NCBI GenBank assembly: GCA_963580285.1
Contig: OY757019.1
Location: forward strand, 58,300,587 to 58,364,586
Source: Lucinisca nassula
Taxonomy: Eukaryota > Mollusca > Bivalvia > Lucinida > Lucinidae
DNA length: 64,000 bases
Direction of reading: 5' to 3'
The notes under the pieces are model-generated. The model saw only the letters and a program-made list of their open reading frames with translations. It did not search any database and was not told where the DNA came from. Shown here piece by piece: positions 53,840 to 64,000 of this stretch; within the stretch, counting starts at the first letter, position 1, and every line of letters starts with the position of its first letter. The position numbers and the translations under genes are program-made.

Positions 53840-54130
53840 GACCTAACGTTGGGATAGAAATTCTTATCCTACCCCTGGATAGGATAAAATTCAAGAATTT
53901 TCACGTGTTTGTTGTGCATTGGTTGAACAGGACGTCATGTATTTGACGTCACTGCAAAAACATAGACGTCAAAACGGCATATTATTGTATATATATATGA
54001 AATCTTAGAAATGAAAGGTATGCAGGAAAAAGCATCTTACATGGATAGGAGAGACTAGGAGGGGTAGATAGAATTTGTCCCTCGGGAATACTTCGACCAT
54101 TCACACATACATGTAGGATTCTTGTAATCC
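53840..54130. repeat. MITE-like block related to 42.1-42.6 kb
   Basis: AAATTCTTATCCTACCCCTG, GATAGGATAAAATTC, TGTGCATTGGTTGAACAGGA, then AGAAATGAAAGGTATGCAGG and CATACATGTAGGATTC. Block order differs from the 42-kb locus. Confidence 0.45.
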
Positions 54131-54199
54131 AAACATGGTCACCTATGTAGTGTTCAGTCAGTAGAATTAGTCTGTATTTTAAGGGTCTTCTCTGTCCAC

Positions 54200-54420
54200 T
54201 TTACCCATTTTGCACCGGAAACCCCATAAGGGTACCTTGGCAAACAGTGCAAGCCCAGATCAAACGCTGCAGAATGCGGCATCTGATCAGGGCCTACACT
54301 GTTTGCAAAAAGTTATCAATAAATTTTGAAGAAAACACTACCTGACCTCCCCAAATTTTGAAATGGACTCTTGCTATATATAAAGAGAGAGATTGCATTT
54401 GGTACAAAAAGAGAATTAAA
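54200..54420 (+). mobile_element. MITE with GATCAGACGCCGC core (copy 3)
   Basis: TTACCCATTTTGCACCGGAA left, TTTGGTACAAAAAGAGAATT right. Core CAGATCAAACGCTGCAGAAT and GCGGCATCTGATCAGGGCCT. Confidence 0.75.
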
Positions 54421-54519
54421 GTAAAGATACCTTTATGTGGCCTACAGCAATTAAACAAAGGCTTAAATTGGAAATAGACGTGTACATTGCTAATTATAGG
54501 GAGGGTCTTGTTGCACTCA

Positions 54520-54818
54520 TTACAAAACACGCCTATTCAAATATATTGTACATTTTACCACCGAAAAATGAAAATTTTCAGATGAAAAATTGTGATATTT
54601 TTCTTATTTCTGCTCCAAACATAGATTGTGGATATTCGTTAGAACCGCCTCAGCGAGGCGGTTCTAACGGCTGAGGCGGTTCTACCGGGTACCCACAATC
54701 TATGTTTTTGAGCAGAAATGAGAAAAAATAATGTATACCCCTGCCAACCCCGGTTTTACTATATAAAAGTGGTGTTGAAGAGGGTCAAAATTATATAGGC
54801 ATGTGTTCGTGATGTGGA
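54520..54818 (-). mobile_element. HP element, R, with extra tip segment
   Basis: CATTACAAAACACGCCTATT left; the tip reads GAACCGCCTCAGCGAGGCGG, TTCTAACGG, CTGAGGCGGTTCTACCGGGT: one and a half extra tip copies. Right end TAGGCATGTGTTCGTGATG, followed by a second short GGCATGTTTTCGTGATG. Confidence 0.9.
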
Positions 54819-54829
54819 AACGGCATGTT

Positions 54830-55615
54830 TTCGTGATGCGTTAAATTGTTTACTTGTCACACCATTTCGATTGCGACTACTGCCTATTTACTTGTATCAA
54901 ATCACATCATCATTCAGATTGTTTATAATCTAACTGAGTACTCCTACTTTGTCTTTAGTGCCTATTACAATTAAGTCAGAAATGCATCTATTCTTCTTGA
55001 ACAATTTGTTCTTTTTGACCATATTATTTTTTCTCCTTAACATGAAACATTTCTCACATTACTTCAATATTTTGAAATCGGCTGCATTTGTCCCAAAATA
55101 TAAGCTCTATTGAGCAAATTCCATGACGTGCAATGCATTCTTGTAAATGCGTTTACAAAGTCGGGACCATGAAAGATCGAAATAACAATAAAACGGCAAA
55201 TAAAATGCAGAAAATTCCAAACAATAATCACAAAGGTGTGAGTAGGAATGATACACAATAAAATTACTAAACAAGTTAATTATTTTATCACATGTTACGA
55301 ACATGCGGAATTAACACTTTCTTGTTTATAGATGTTTTATGTCTCTGTCTTCAAAGAAATCTACAAACATCTATAATAAAACGTGTAGGAAATCATTCTA
55401 AACAGATTGAAATCGAAATTGAATTGTTCAGATCAGACGTAACAGATTTTGGGGTCGACAGAGATAACGGTTAGTTTGCAAGGTACCAAACACCCGTTTG
55501 GATATTCATTCTCACAGAAAGAAAGCTTGTGCAATCATCATGGATCACTAGACATTGCTGTGCCTTCACCAGATGCTGGCCTGCAAAACAAAAACCAGTT
55601 ACTTCGACTATTCAT
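54830..55615. other. Unassigned AT-rich DNA
   Basis: Nothing recognised. Short ORFs are AT-driven. Confidence 0.4.
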
Positions 55616-55619
55616 TCGC

Positions 55620-55897
55620 ATCATGAAAACAAGCCTATATATTTCACATCCCCACCCCACCCCCACCTTGAACCCACACTTTTATATGGTAAAACTGGGA
55701 TTTACTGAGGGTAAACCTTATTTTTCCTTTTTTTCTGCTCTAAAATATAGAGTGGGGGTACACGTAAGAACCGCCTCGACGAGGTGGTTCTTACGTGTAC
55801 CCATAATCTATATGTTGAGCAGAAATAAGTGAAATACTTCAATTTTTCATCTGAAAATTAGGCGGTAAACTTTACAATGTATTGCGTGTTTTCGTAA
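55620..55897 (+). mobile_element. HP element, F, arms co-altered
   Basis: CATCATGAAAACAAGCCTAT left. The stem reads TACACGTAAGAACCGCCTCG / GGTGGTTCTTACGTGTACCC: the usual CTCGTTAG/CTAACGAG is CACGTAAG/CTTACGTG on both arms. Right end GCGTGTTTTCGTAATG. Confidence 0.9.
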
Positions 55898-56029
55898 TGC
55901 AAAGACGACTTTGCATAAAGGTGCAAACTATGTAGTCTCTAAAAAGGTAATGCATAAGAAATATAGCTATAAAAACAGCGAAGGCTTTACAGAAAGATAA
56001 TGTGAGTCTCTGTACGTAGCATTGGACGA

Positions 56030-56374
56030 CTTAGTGTCATCATTTTTGCAACCTTGGAAGTACTATGTTGACTTTGACCTATTTTACGGCAAGGTCAAAT
56101 CTGGTTCCTTAGGCCTTCAATCGAAAAAAGGTAAAACAATATATACTTGAAAAGTATTGTAGTCTATGACAGGATAGTACGCACAAAATGAATATCTGTG
56201 AATATTTACGGCCAAAGTAATTTGGGGACCATGACCTAAAGTCGGTTGGATTGCAGACCCCACGACATTTCAAAGACATTCTCCTAAAACAGCTTATATG
56301 CAACCTCCTAACTTGATCGATTGGTCCAGGTCACATGATCAATATAGCCGAAATATTATGATATGGTAAAAAAC

Positions 56375-56411
<37 letters not shown>

Positions 56412-56880
56412 GCTTTTAATCTTAGCTTTTAGCATCGAGTTACTGAGTATTAACAATTTTCCAAAATGTTGACAATAGGCTGACCTTGGCCTTTATTACG
56501 AAAGGGACAAATTTGATTCAACTGAATCAATTGTCTTGGATCTTGGTATGTAGCATTATGTGATTGACGCTTAACGATTTTCAAAAATATTGACAATAGG
56601 CTGACCTTGACCTTTCTGACGACAAGGACAAATTTAATGCCTTGGGCTTTTCTATGGGAGAAAGGAAAGGTAAAACATGTTTTTTTTTCGAAAACAAATT
56701 GTGGTTGATGACATGACAGTAGGTACAAAATTAATGCCTGTGAATGCTAAAGGTCAAGGTTTTTCGGCGACAGAATGGTCCGGGTCACAAGACCAAATTG
56801 ACTGCCATGTCCAAATATGGTAAGAAAATCTTCTTCCCCAGAACCACATGGCCGATTGTTTTGAAACGTAATAATAGCAT
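56030..56880. repeat. Diverged GACCTTGACC-type repeat
   Basis: AATCTTCTTCCCCAGAACCA occurs near 56378 and 56826 (about 448 bp apart). TTGACAATAGGCTGACCTTG occurs near 56468 and 56588 (120 bp apart). GGTAAAACA occurs near 56132 and 56669. It looks like two partial units with an inner duplication. Confidence 0.6.
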
Positions 56881-57300
56881 CTTTTTATCTTTTTTCATAT
56901 ACTGAGTCGGTCTTTGGCATTTATCTCAGTTAGGCGGGTGGCTAAATTTTGAATTTAGCTGTATAGAAAAGGTCACTTGATGAGTCCTTAAAACTATTTA
57001 CAATCTATTTAGCAGCGGTTAACTAAAAGGAATACACCTGAGTCTCAATATGCACTGTACTGTACTGAACTCCTCTGCTTTCTTGCCTTCTATCGCATAA
57101 GGGAAAACCATTCTGGGAAAAAAGAATGCTTCAAGGCATCATTATAATAAAAATCAAAAATGAGTTCCTTTATAAGCCTGGTTCCTACGGAACTTTTACT
57201 TTTGATGTTCTTGTTTGGGTTACAGCTGTCGCAGTGGTCAGGTATTTATGTTTTTAAGATATACTATACCAGAGTGTATCTTATAAAAGAAGCTCACGAC
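56881..57300. other. Unassigned DNA
   Basis: Nothing recognised. Confidence 0.4.
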
Positions 57301-57329
57301 GGGCCTCAAGGGACGGTCACTCCAATTCG

Positions 57330-57467
57330 CATATCACAGACGATAATTTATTTCACCATCACCGACAGATACATCGAGATGCTGTCCCCACAAAATCGGA
57401 AGCTACGGCTCCAAAATGATCTAAATAGTGTTGACGTAAGACCTCAGCACGTACAAAACAAAACATA
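57330..57467 (+). mobile_element. SINE-1 3' relic
   Basis: TACATCGAGATGCTGTCCCC, ACAAAATCGGAAGCTACGGC, TCCAAAATGATCTAAATAGT and GTTGACGTAAGACCTC match the SINE-1 3' half with many changes. Confidence 0.55.
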
Positions 57468-57769
57468 ATGTTTTAAAGCAGAACAAGCACAAATGAGCCT
57501 AAAGTGGTGCGCAATTCGTACACACCAGAATTCCTACAATTTCGTAAACCATATACAATATTGCAAAGTAGAAAGCTGATGTCTAAGTTTGTACTAAAGC
57601 TTTTTGATTTAGGTTTGAAAGGAATTATGTAAAAAGCTAATACTTGATATGGTGAAGGTCCGTTGTTTTCCTCTGTGTGCCGTCATGTCATTTAGACAGT
57701 TTCTTCTGTTTTGTTTGCAACCGCTGTGCGGCATTGCAATACCACTGCCGCGCAATCTAGTGCATTCTT

Positions 57770-57975
57770 TAATTCTAAAATTGCGATATTGTTCTTATCT
57801 ATACTCAAAACATAGGTTGTACGTGCTTGTTAGAACCGCCTCATTGTGGTTCTAACGAGTACCAATATCATATATCTTGGAGCAGAAATAAGAAAAAACA
57901 ATGTATACTCTATAAACTCGAGTTTTGTCTATATAGAGCAGGGGAAACGGAAGTGTTCATCATACGGACTTGTTA
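57770..57975 (-). mobile_element. HP element, R, second subfamily, tip shortened
   Basis: CTCAAAACATAGGTTGTACG, GTTAGAACCGCCTCATTGTG, GTTCTAACGAGTACC, GGAGCAGAAATAAGAAAAAA, end ACGGACTTGTTAACGGG. Confidence 0.85.
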
Positions 57976-58079
57976 ACGGGATTGCTGTCCGTGTCCTATT
58001 CTGAGTAGCTTTTACTTCGCATCAAACTTGACCTTCCTCGTCAAGTGTAGGAGCATAATGATATTGGTTTCAGGTTAAT

Positions 58080-58420
58080 CTATTTGCCAGTTTTCGATTC
58101 AGTGTTGTCGCTCCTGCTCCCAAAGTATTACCTTTTCATAGAAGATATTTATTTTCACCATAACTGGTGTTAAGGGAATGTGTTACGGCCATAAAATGTC
58201 TCCCCGCCCACCAGCATTGCGTGCGTTATATTTTCTAAACAATTAGGATCATTGTTTATACTGTGGAATTTCGAAAATATCTGAAGGTTTCCGATAAGCC
58301 CAAATTGGCCGAAACTAGCTAGTCTTTCCCAGAAAAAGTTCACCCCACAGTTTTCATTCCTGTGTTGTCGTCCTTGCTTCCAAAGGATAACCTTACCATA
58401 AAGCTTATTTATTTGTCCCT
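58080..58420 (+). mobile_element. Retroelement-like direct repeats with decayed hammerhead motif
   Basis: CAGTGTTGTCGCTCCTGCTC, CCAAAGTATTACC (58098 on) and CTGTGTTGTCGTCCTTGCTT, CCAAAGGATAACC (58360 on) are direct repeats about 262 bp apart. Between them, at 58291-58324, CCGATAAGCCCAAATTGGCC then GAAACTAGCTAGTC is the 37.95-kb hammerhead with a broken CTGATGA box. Confidence 0.55.
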
Positions 58421-59695
58421 AACCGAAATGCATTCCTTAATTTTAAATTGAGAGCACATATGTTAACACATATAAATATGTTTCCACATATGAAACATGA
58501 TTATACACATCTTATGTACATTATATAATTATGAATGTTTATAAGGCATAATTTTATATGAAAGGCAATTATCATTTTCATAATTTATGATGCATCCTCA
58601 AAAGAGTAAATTGTAGAAAATAATTGGTTGGCATTATGACATGTTCAGCTTTATTAAAAATATGCTTTATTCGACATGTATTTAATAACATTAATATGAA
58701 GACCGTGTCGTTATTCCTGTTGACAAAACATGGGTGCAAGCTAAACACGTTTTGTTGAAAAGCACAGTTACCTTACTTATGGGGAAAGTTGACGTTTTGC
58801 AGGGTTTGATTATTTTGTATTCATAAGGAATAAACAGTGTAAATAAATAATGTATGCAACTGATTCAACTACCGAAACCATGCGACACTGTTGGCTCGTG
58901 ATTTTGTACTCTTGTCACCCTTGTCCTAGTTTATACCTAAGCTGCGCTAGTAGGCAAACTATGCAGCAGTAAGATGCAAATGCTGAATCAGGCAGGCCAA
59001 CAGGTGTTTGAGAGATGAAAGCGGAAAATAAAATAAAAATGCTTTCTGACAAATCTGGGTGTACTAATGGTCGCAATAAATCATAAGTCATTAATATGTT
59101 ACAGTTTTCTGAAACCAGTAAAACGCTAAATAAATGTCATGTTATGTCAATTTTATTGTGAGAATAATGCATACGTAGTTTGATGTTTATGACGAAAATG
59201 TGGCCCGATTATTCCACAATAAAATAAACTCAATAGTACTATGATTTATGAGAAAGAATGATTTTATTTCGTGTGCAAAATCTTCAAACAACGATTTTCT
59301 TGTTGAAACGTACCACCAAAACCCTAAGAAGATAGCAGTTGCAAACTTTGCAATGACAGGAACTCATCTAGTATGATCTTATAGTAGCAAGTACTCATGA
59401 CTTATCGTTGTTTAACCAGGCATGCTAGGGATCTAAAAGATAAACATTCCCGATCAGCGTTTTTTTTTTTTATTCTGAAGTCACTCTTTTAAGCTTTACA
59501 CGACGGTGTTGTTTAAATTGCAAAAAAAATATGCGTATCTTAAGGTGCACACCTATCCATACGCGCTGTTTAAGACAGAGGACGGTAAAAATCCCCATGC
59601 GGGTCTTTCAACAATTGCCTTATCAATTTCCAGAAGCCCCTGTTTGTTGAAGAATTACACTGTCTGAAGAAAAAGTATTTGCATTACAGTCCCGG
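58421..59695. other. About 1.27 kb AT-rich DNA, nothing recognised
   Basis: No motif, exon or repeat could be supported. Confidence 0.4.
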
Positions 59696-59699
59696 CTCA

Positions 59700-59958
59700 A
59701 CGTACAAAGTTGGCGGCTCTTCTGTCGAGGTTTAGTTTTGTTATAGTTTGTCTTCGCATGTATGCATTGCATATGTCATTTTTGTTAGTTTGGATAGCCA
59801 TTTGGCCATTTTGTGGGAACGCAACTGCCTTTTGGCTTTCAGCTTGTGATGTATTTGTTAAGGCTTAGTTATGTCATGTTCGCGTTTCCTTTGATGGTTT
59901 TGATTGGACGTGCGGGGTAATTGCATCTATTCCCGATCATTGCCTTCACTTCTAGTTT
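59700..59958 (+). mobile_element. Retroelement A, 3' end
   Basis: GGCGGCTCTTCTGTCGAGG, GGCCATTTTGTGGGAACGCA, ending ATTCCCGATCATTGCCTTCA, CTTCTAG. About 260 bp retained. Confidence 0.75.
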
Positions 59959-60189
59959 ATCTATTTTTCATAAATATTTGTTAAAGAATAACCAACACCG
60001 ATACCAATACTAATTTGTAAATGATGCGTATTTCTCATATATGGTAGAATAGTTAACTAATGAATAAAGACACTTCAGTAACTGATCGAACCAGACCAAA
60101 CATCATAGGGAAAGAAGGTTAAACACATCTCAGCAAACAACAAAATCACTGGCGACAAGCGAGCAAACAGCCATTTCCCAAATAGGTGG

Positions 60190-60638
60190 CAACTTTGCCA
60201 GTTGGCATTTTTGTGGGAAACTAACAGCCCTTTTGGCTTTCCGCTATTGATTTTCCACACTATGAAAACACGCCTATACAAATACACAGTAACCTTAATT
60301 GCCGAAAAAATGAAAAGTTTAAGATGAAGAATTATGATATTTGTCTTATTTCTGCTCAAGATATAGATTGTGGCTACTTGTTAGAACCGCCTCACGAGGC
60401 GGTTCTGACGAGTACCCACAATTTCTATTTTAGAGCAGAAATAAGAAAAGATAAGGTTTACCCCTGGAAACTCCACTTTTACTATACAAAAAAGTGGGGT
60501 TCAAGGGATACAAAATTATATAGGTGTGTTTTCGTGATGATTAGGGTCTAGTAATTTCATGTTTGTGTTTTTTCCCTGTGGTGTCACTGCTGGGAGCTGT
60601 GGGTTAATTGTATCGAATCCTAATCATTGCTTTCACTT
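60190..60638 (+). mobile_element. Retroelement A, 3' end, split by an HP element
   Basis: GTGGGAAACTAACAGCCCTT to GATTTTCCA (60250), then an HP element, then TTAGGGTCTAGTAATTTCAT to ATTGCTTTCACTTCTA. Joined, the two halves restore the family order without a gap. Confidence 0.85.
60254..60540 (-). mobile_element. HP element, R, nested in retroelement A
   Basis: TATGAAAACACGCCTATACA left, AGGTGTGTTTTCGTGATG right; tip GTTAGAACCGCCTCACGAGG. The undisturbed flank allows the target to be read as CCA/TTAGGG, with at most one or two duplicated bases. Confidence 0.9.
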
Positions 60639-60639
60639 C

Positions 60640-61590
60640 TAATAGTTACCTTTTCTGGACCAAATACTTTGTTATACTGATGTACTCGAATGAAAACTTT
60701 TAAAATTGAACAGCGCCGACCGTAAATCAAATGAAACGGCAACGAAAGTACGTTCTTGGGACGACCGCCAATATTTAGTTGTTTTTTGTGGGCTGGGGTT
60801 GGGGGCGAGTTTCACCCTCATCTTCCGCCGCGTTTTACACAATTTTTTTGGCTGTTCGGCTCGCAGTAAGTTATCTTGGCACATCAGTGCTCATCAATAT
60901 TACACTCAAGGAAAATTCTGTGGTGAAGCAAAAAAGACAATTCGACACGTGTAGATCGTTGCGATTTTTGGAAATGTGTATACTACGCCATCATAAAATT
61001 CAAGTTCTGACATGTCTTGTTGAAAAGTGTCCTTATTCCGGTTTACTATATAGAAATCAATGTGTTTTCGATAAAATTTAGAATTAGCTTTCCGCAATAA
61101 TTATTTATGGAACCGATACATTTATTATAAAAGTTTCACCGGTAAACTTTTATTACGAGCATCGAAGTCAGGCAAATGACTTGACACCCTTGCAAAGCGC
61201 ATAAGTTGAGAGCTGTAATCACCAAAGGAAATGGTGCGAGAAGCACCACTGTCTAAAAATGGGCAATTTATCATGTGGAAACCAAAATCATCGCGTTTAT
61301 CATAGATTGTAGATGAACAAATCTGTCTAAAATTGATAAACGTAATTCTAAACAAGAAAAGATAGGATCGATTGTGGTTGCATTGAAGCATTTCGGAAAG
61401 AAACAGGCAGTGATATCTCATTATTAAAGCCGTTTAGTTTATAAACTTATGAACGAGAATTACATGAACACGGATTTTGCAGTATCAAATTCCAGTTGTG
61501 CACTTTTGTTCTCTTTGTTGAATTATATAGATTGAACATCTCAATTGACGTGGAAACCTGTGTTGAATTTAATATTGTATATTTCACAGA
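60640..61590. other. Unassigned DNA
   Basis: Overlapping plus frames at 60706-61081 lack motifs and are not supported as genes. Confidence 0.4.
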
Positions 61591-61594
61591 GTTA

Positions 61595-61797
61595 AATTCG
61601 ACCATGATTATTTCTATTCCAACACATAGGATGGGTACTCGTTTGAACCGCGTCGATGAGGCGGTTCTAACGAGCACCCACAGCTTATATTTGGAGCATA
61701 TCTAAAATATCACAAATTTTCATCAGAAAATGAACAGTTCTGGAAACCAGAAAAATATTTGATGTTGCATGGATGCGTTACCGTAATGTGGTGTTTA
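61595..61797 (+). mobile_element. HP element, F, left side missing
   Basis: ATGGGTACTCGTTTGAACCG / GAGGCGGTTCTAACGAGCAC, then CAAATTTTCATCAGAAAATG and end GGATGCGTTACCGTAATG. Confidence 0.85.
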
Positions 61798-61879
61798 GTG
61801 TGTGCCTGCTCCATGTGACTAACCTTTTCCCTAACACATTCGTGCGATATTAGAGCATTCCATTAGATCTCTAATCGGT

Positions 61880-62065
61880 TATTTTTAGATGAAAATTTGT
61901 GATATTTCTCGTCTCACTACTCAAAACATAGGCGTAAAATTCTAACGAGTACCCTCAATTTAAGTCTTGAACAGACTTTAGAAAAAGAATGTATAACCCA
62001 GTAAACACAGTTTTCTCTATATAAAGTGAGGTTTACAGGGTGTTTATTGCACGTGTTTTAACGTA
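61880..62065 (-). mobile_element. HP element, R, tip lost
   Basis: GATGAAAATTTGTGATATTT, CTCAAAACATAGGCGTAAAA, TTCTAACGAGTACCCTCAAT, then AACACAGTTTTCTCTATATA. The GAACCGCCTC tip is deleted. Confidence 0.75.
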
Positions 62066-62335
62066 ATATTTGCGATAGCTGATCATAAGTTCGTTTTAAT
62101 TGTCAATTTGCACATTTTAATGGCTAATACTAATGTTGTGTCCTAATTGCTTTGATGTGAAAACGCTTTCTTTGCCGCTTTGGATGCTAAAGGCTAAATT
62201 TTTCAAAAAGCACAAAAGTTCCAAAATGCATCAATTTATGTGTATTTTATCCAGACACTTTACACAATAATAACTGACAAAGGCAACATCAAGCTAAACT
62301 TGATTTAAGATATACCTCAAACTTTTCAGTTCTAT
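62066..62335. other. Unassigned DNA
   Basis: Nothing recognised. Confidence 0.4.
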
Positions 62336-62852
62336 GGTGGAATCCTGGCCCATCGGAGTCCAACTGTTGGTTTTCTTTTGCTCCAGCATTTCAGTGGTTT
62401 CTTGCTGTCGAGTCCTCACCGTTGTCTCACCTCTGTGGTTCTTTGATTATTTGTGTCCACGGAGATGTTGCACTGATGAGTTAGGAGGCCTTCATGCGGA
62501 CTGAACAAGTTATTTGTCTAAATCGCGGCGGAAGTAAGGGCGAGGATTGTGGCCACGTAAAATCGATTTAAGCCCCCCAGTGGAAATATTTCCACTGACC
62601 GTTCCAAGGCGGTTCTTCTGTGGCGATTTATTTATGTTGTTGTTTGTTACTTACTGTGTGTATCACTTGTGTCTTGTATTTTTGTATAGCCATATGGCCA
62701 TTTTGTGGGAAAGTAACTGTCCTTATGGCCTTCCTTTGTTTAGGTTTACATTATGGTCTGGTCGCTTAATGTTTGTATTTCTTTCCCTTTGATGGGTGGA
62801 GTAAGTTAATTGTATCGATTCCTGATCTTTGTTTTACTTCTACTTTACAAAG
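62336..62852 (+). mobile_element. Retroelement A, 3' end
   Basis: CCCATCGGAGTCCAACTGTT to CGATTCCTGATCTTTGTTTT, ACTTCTACTTTA. Its 3' terminal variant (TTTGTTTTAC) matches the 24.8-kb and 63.75-kb copies rather than the ATTGCCTTCAC variant. Confidence 0.8.
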
Positions 62853-62877
62853 GATAACCCTTATACAGAACATATAA

Positions 62878-63420
62878 TACGAGGGTTGTTCGGAAACTTT
62901 TTACAAATGACACATTATCAGAGATATTAATTAAAGTTGATTTTGCTGTCTAGTTAGCTTCCAAGTAATCCCCATTAGCCGGAAAACGTCGTTTTAATCT
63001 TGCCCAACTGTAAGCCAGAATCAGTTGGACGCCCCATTGACGCACGAAGTACGACAAATTTGCCTCACGCCACTGGAGCATTGCCATATAACAAATGGAC
63101 ATGCTGGAAACCGGGCTTTGGACGTACGTTTCTCATTTTTGCTCGCATTTTTGTTTAAGATTAATATGCTTACAGAAGCTACCAGACACCCACACTCCCT
63201 ATTTGAACAGCAATTTGCATGAGTGGCCCAGAATGGCTGGAGAACAAAGGCGTATATCATCTTCTTTGTTGTCAATGTTCATTTAGCAATAGTTGACCTT
63301 AAAGCAGGTTTCAGAGCCCATATCCTGTTATCAACTTTTCGGCTGGGCTTATAAAAATGGACCCGACTTTCAGCACCAGTTATGAGACTATCAAAAGTTT
63401 AAAAAGTGATCCTTTTGAAG
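62878..63420. mobile_element. Possible mariner end and unassigned DNA
   Basis: ATACGAGGGTTGTTCGGAAA (62878 on) looks like a mariner terminal repeat. No transposase motif and no matching right end could be read; frames on both strands at 63021-63286 are not convincing. Confidence 0.35.
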
Positions 63421-63482
63421 CAAGGAATACAACACTGAACTGAAATTTGTGAGTGGCCAAGTTTGTTTCTTTTTCTGCGCAA

Positions 63483-63724
63483 AATAGAAGTGAAGGCAAT
63501 GATCAGTAATCGATACAATTAACCCACAGCTCCCATCAGAGACACCAAAGGGAAAGAAACACAAACATAAAACAACCAGACCCTAATTGAAACATCAATA
63601 GCGGAAAGCCAAAAAGAGAGTTATTTTCGCACAAATGGCCAATTAGCTACCCAAAACAAAACAACACAAGCGATAAACACACCCAAAGACAAGCCACAAA
63701 AAATGAACCGCGACAGAAGAACCG
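63483..63724 (-). mobile_element. Retroelement A, 3' end (first of tandem pair)
   Basis: AATAGAAGTGAAGGCAATGA to ACCGCGACAGAAGAACCGC. Only about 240 bp, then GGTTGTTAACCGCTGGTTC. Confidence 0.8.
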
Positions 63725-63746
63725 CTGGTTGTTAACCGCTGGTTCA

Positions 63747-64000
63747 AAGTAGAAGTAAAACAAAGATCAGGAATTGATACAATTAACTTACTCCACCCAT
63801 CAAAGACACCAAAGGGAAAGAAATACAAACATTAAGCGACCAGACCATAATGGAAACCTAAACAAAGGAAGGCCATAAGGACAGTTACTTTCCCACAAAA
63901 TGGCCATATGGCCATCCAAAACCAAAAGACACAAGTGATACACACAGTAAGTAACAAACAACAACATAAATAAATCGCCACAGAAGAGCCGCCTTGGAAC
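63747..64000 (-). mobile_element. Retroelement A, 3' end, cut by window edge
   Basis: AGTAGAAGTAAAACAAAGAT to CCGCCTTGGAAC at the last base. Same sense as its neighbour but the other 3' variant, so the two are separate insertions or a chimera. Confidence 0.8.

Noticed and set aside
62878..63420. Full mariner element
   Set aside because: Only a terminal-repeat-like 20-mer is seen. No transposase motif and no right end could be found, so it is kept as a low-confidence possibility only.

Overview
The window reads as non-coding DNA from an animal, most likely a bivalve mollusc. I infer this from AT-rich DNA without operons or bacterial-type ORFs, dense SINEs with tRNA-like heads and GTTAAAC-type tails, mariner, PIF/Harbinger and non-LTR retroelement remnants, and satellite phrases such as GGGCCATAACTC and GGGGAGATAACTC that I associate with bivalve genomes. 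The species cannot be named from sequence alone. I found no intact host protein-coding gene. Almost every ORF over 60 codons falls in a repeat or is AT-rich chance frame. The window is best described as intergenic or intronic DNA built from layered mobile elements.

Layout. 1-260 holds the decayed N-terminal part of a PIF/Harbinger transposase. 0.36-3.9 kb has an ACGT-rich tract, a tRNA-like SINE piece, palindromic MITEs, a SINE chimera and a mariner remnant. 3.95-6.77 kb is a ~300-bp satellite that reverses direction at 5.84 kb. 6.8-8.6 kb is a long alternating pyrimidine-purine tract (CATA, then CATG/CACA). 8.6-25.6 kb mixes SINEs, palindromic elements and many 3' ends of one retroelement ('retroelement A'). 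26.4-29.3 kb is a broken but nearly full non-LTR retrotransposon with recognisable endonuclease, RT and RNase H motifs. 30-47.6 kb is a MITE-dense zone with a ~140-bp tandem repeat, SINEs with tRNA-Thr-like heads, a hammerhead ribozyme motif at 37.95 kb and a 138-bp CA/GA microsatellite. 47.9-53.8 kb holds two CR1/jockey-like RT remnants and a mariner remnant, cut by younger SINEs and hairpin elements with readable target-site duplications. 54-64 kb returns to hairpin elements, retroelement A ends and unassigned DNA.

The dominant feature is one family of foldback elements ('HP family', about 280 bp). Each has ~24-bp terminal repeats related to CATCACGAAAACACGCCTAT and a central palindrome whose tip is AGAACCGCCTC/GAGGCGGTTCT. 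About 28 loci are recognisable. In several copies both arms carry matching changes, and several copies break exactly at the loop. I use F when the CCCCACTTTTATATAG-type side comes first on the + strand, and R for the reverse.

Insertion order can be read in several places: a SINE and an HP element inside an RT remnant (51.0-52.8 kb), a Tc1-like MITE inside an HP element (41.27-41.44 kb), an HP element inside retroelement A (60.2-60.6 kb), and a SINE inside a GATCAGACGCCGC-core MITE (45.3-45.6 kb).
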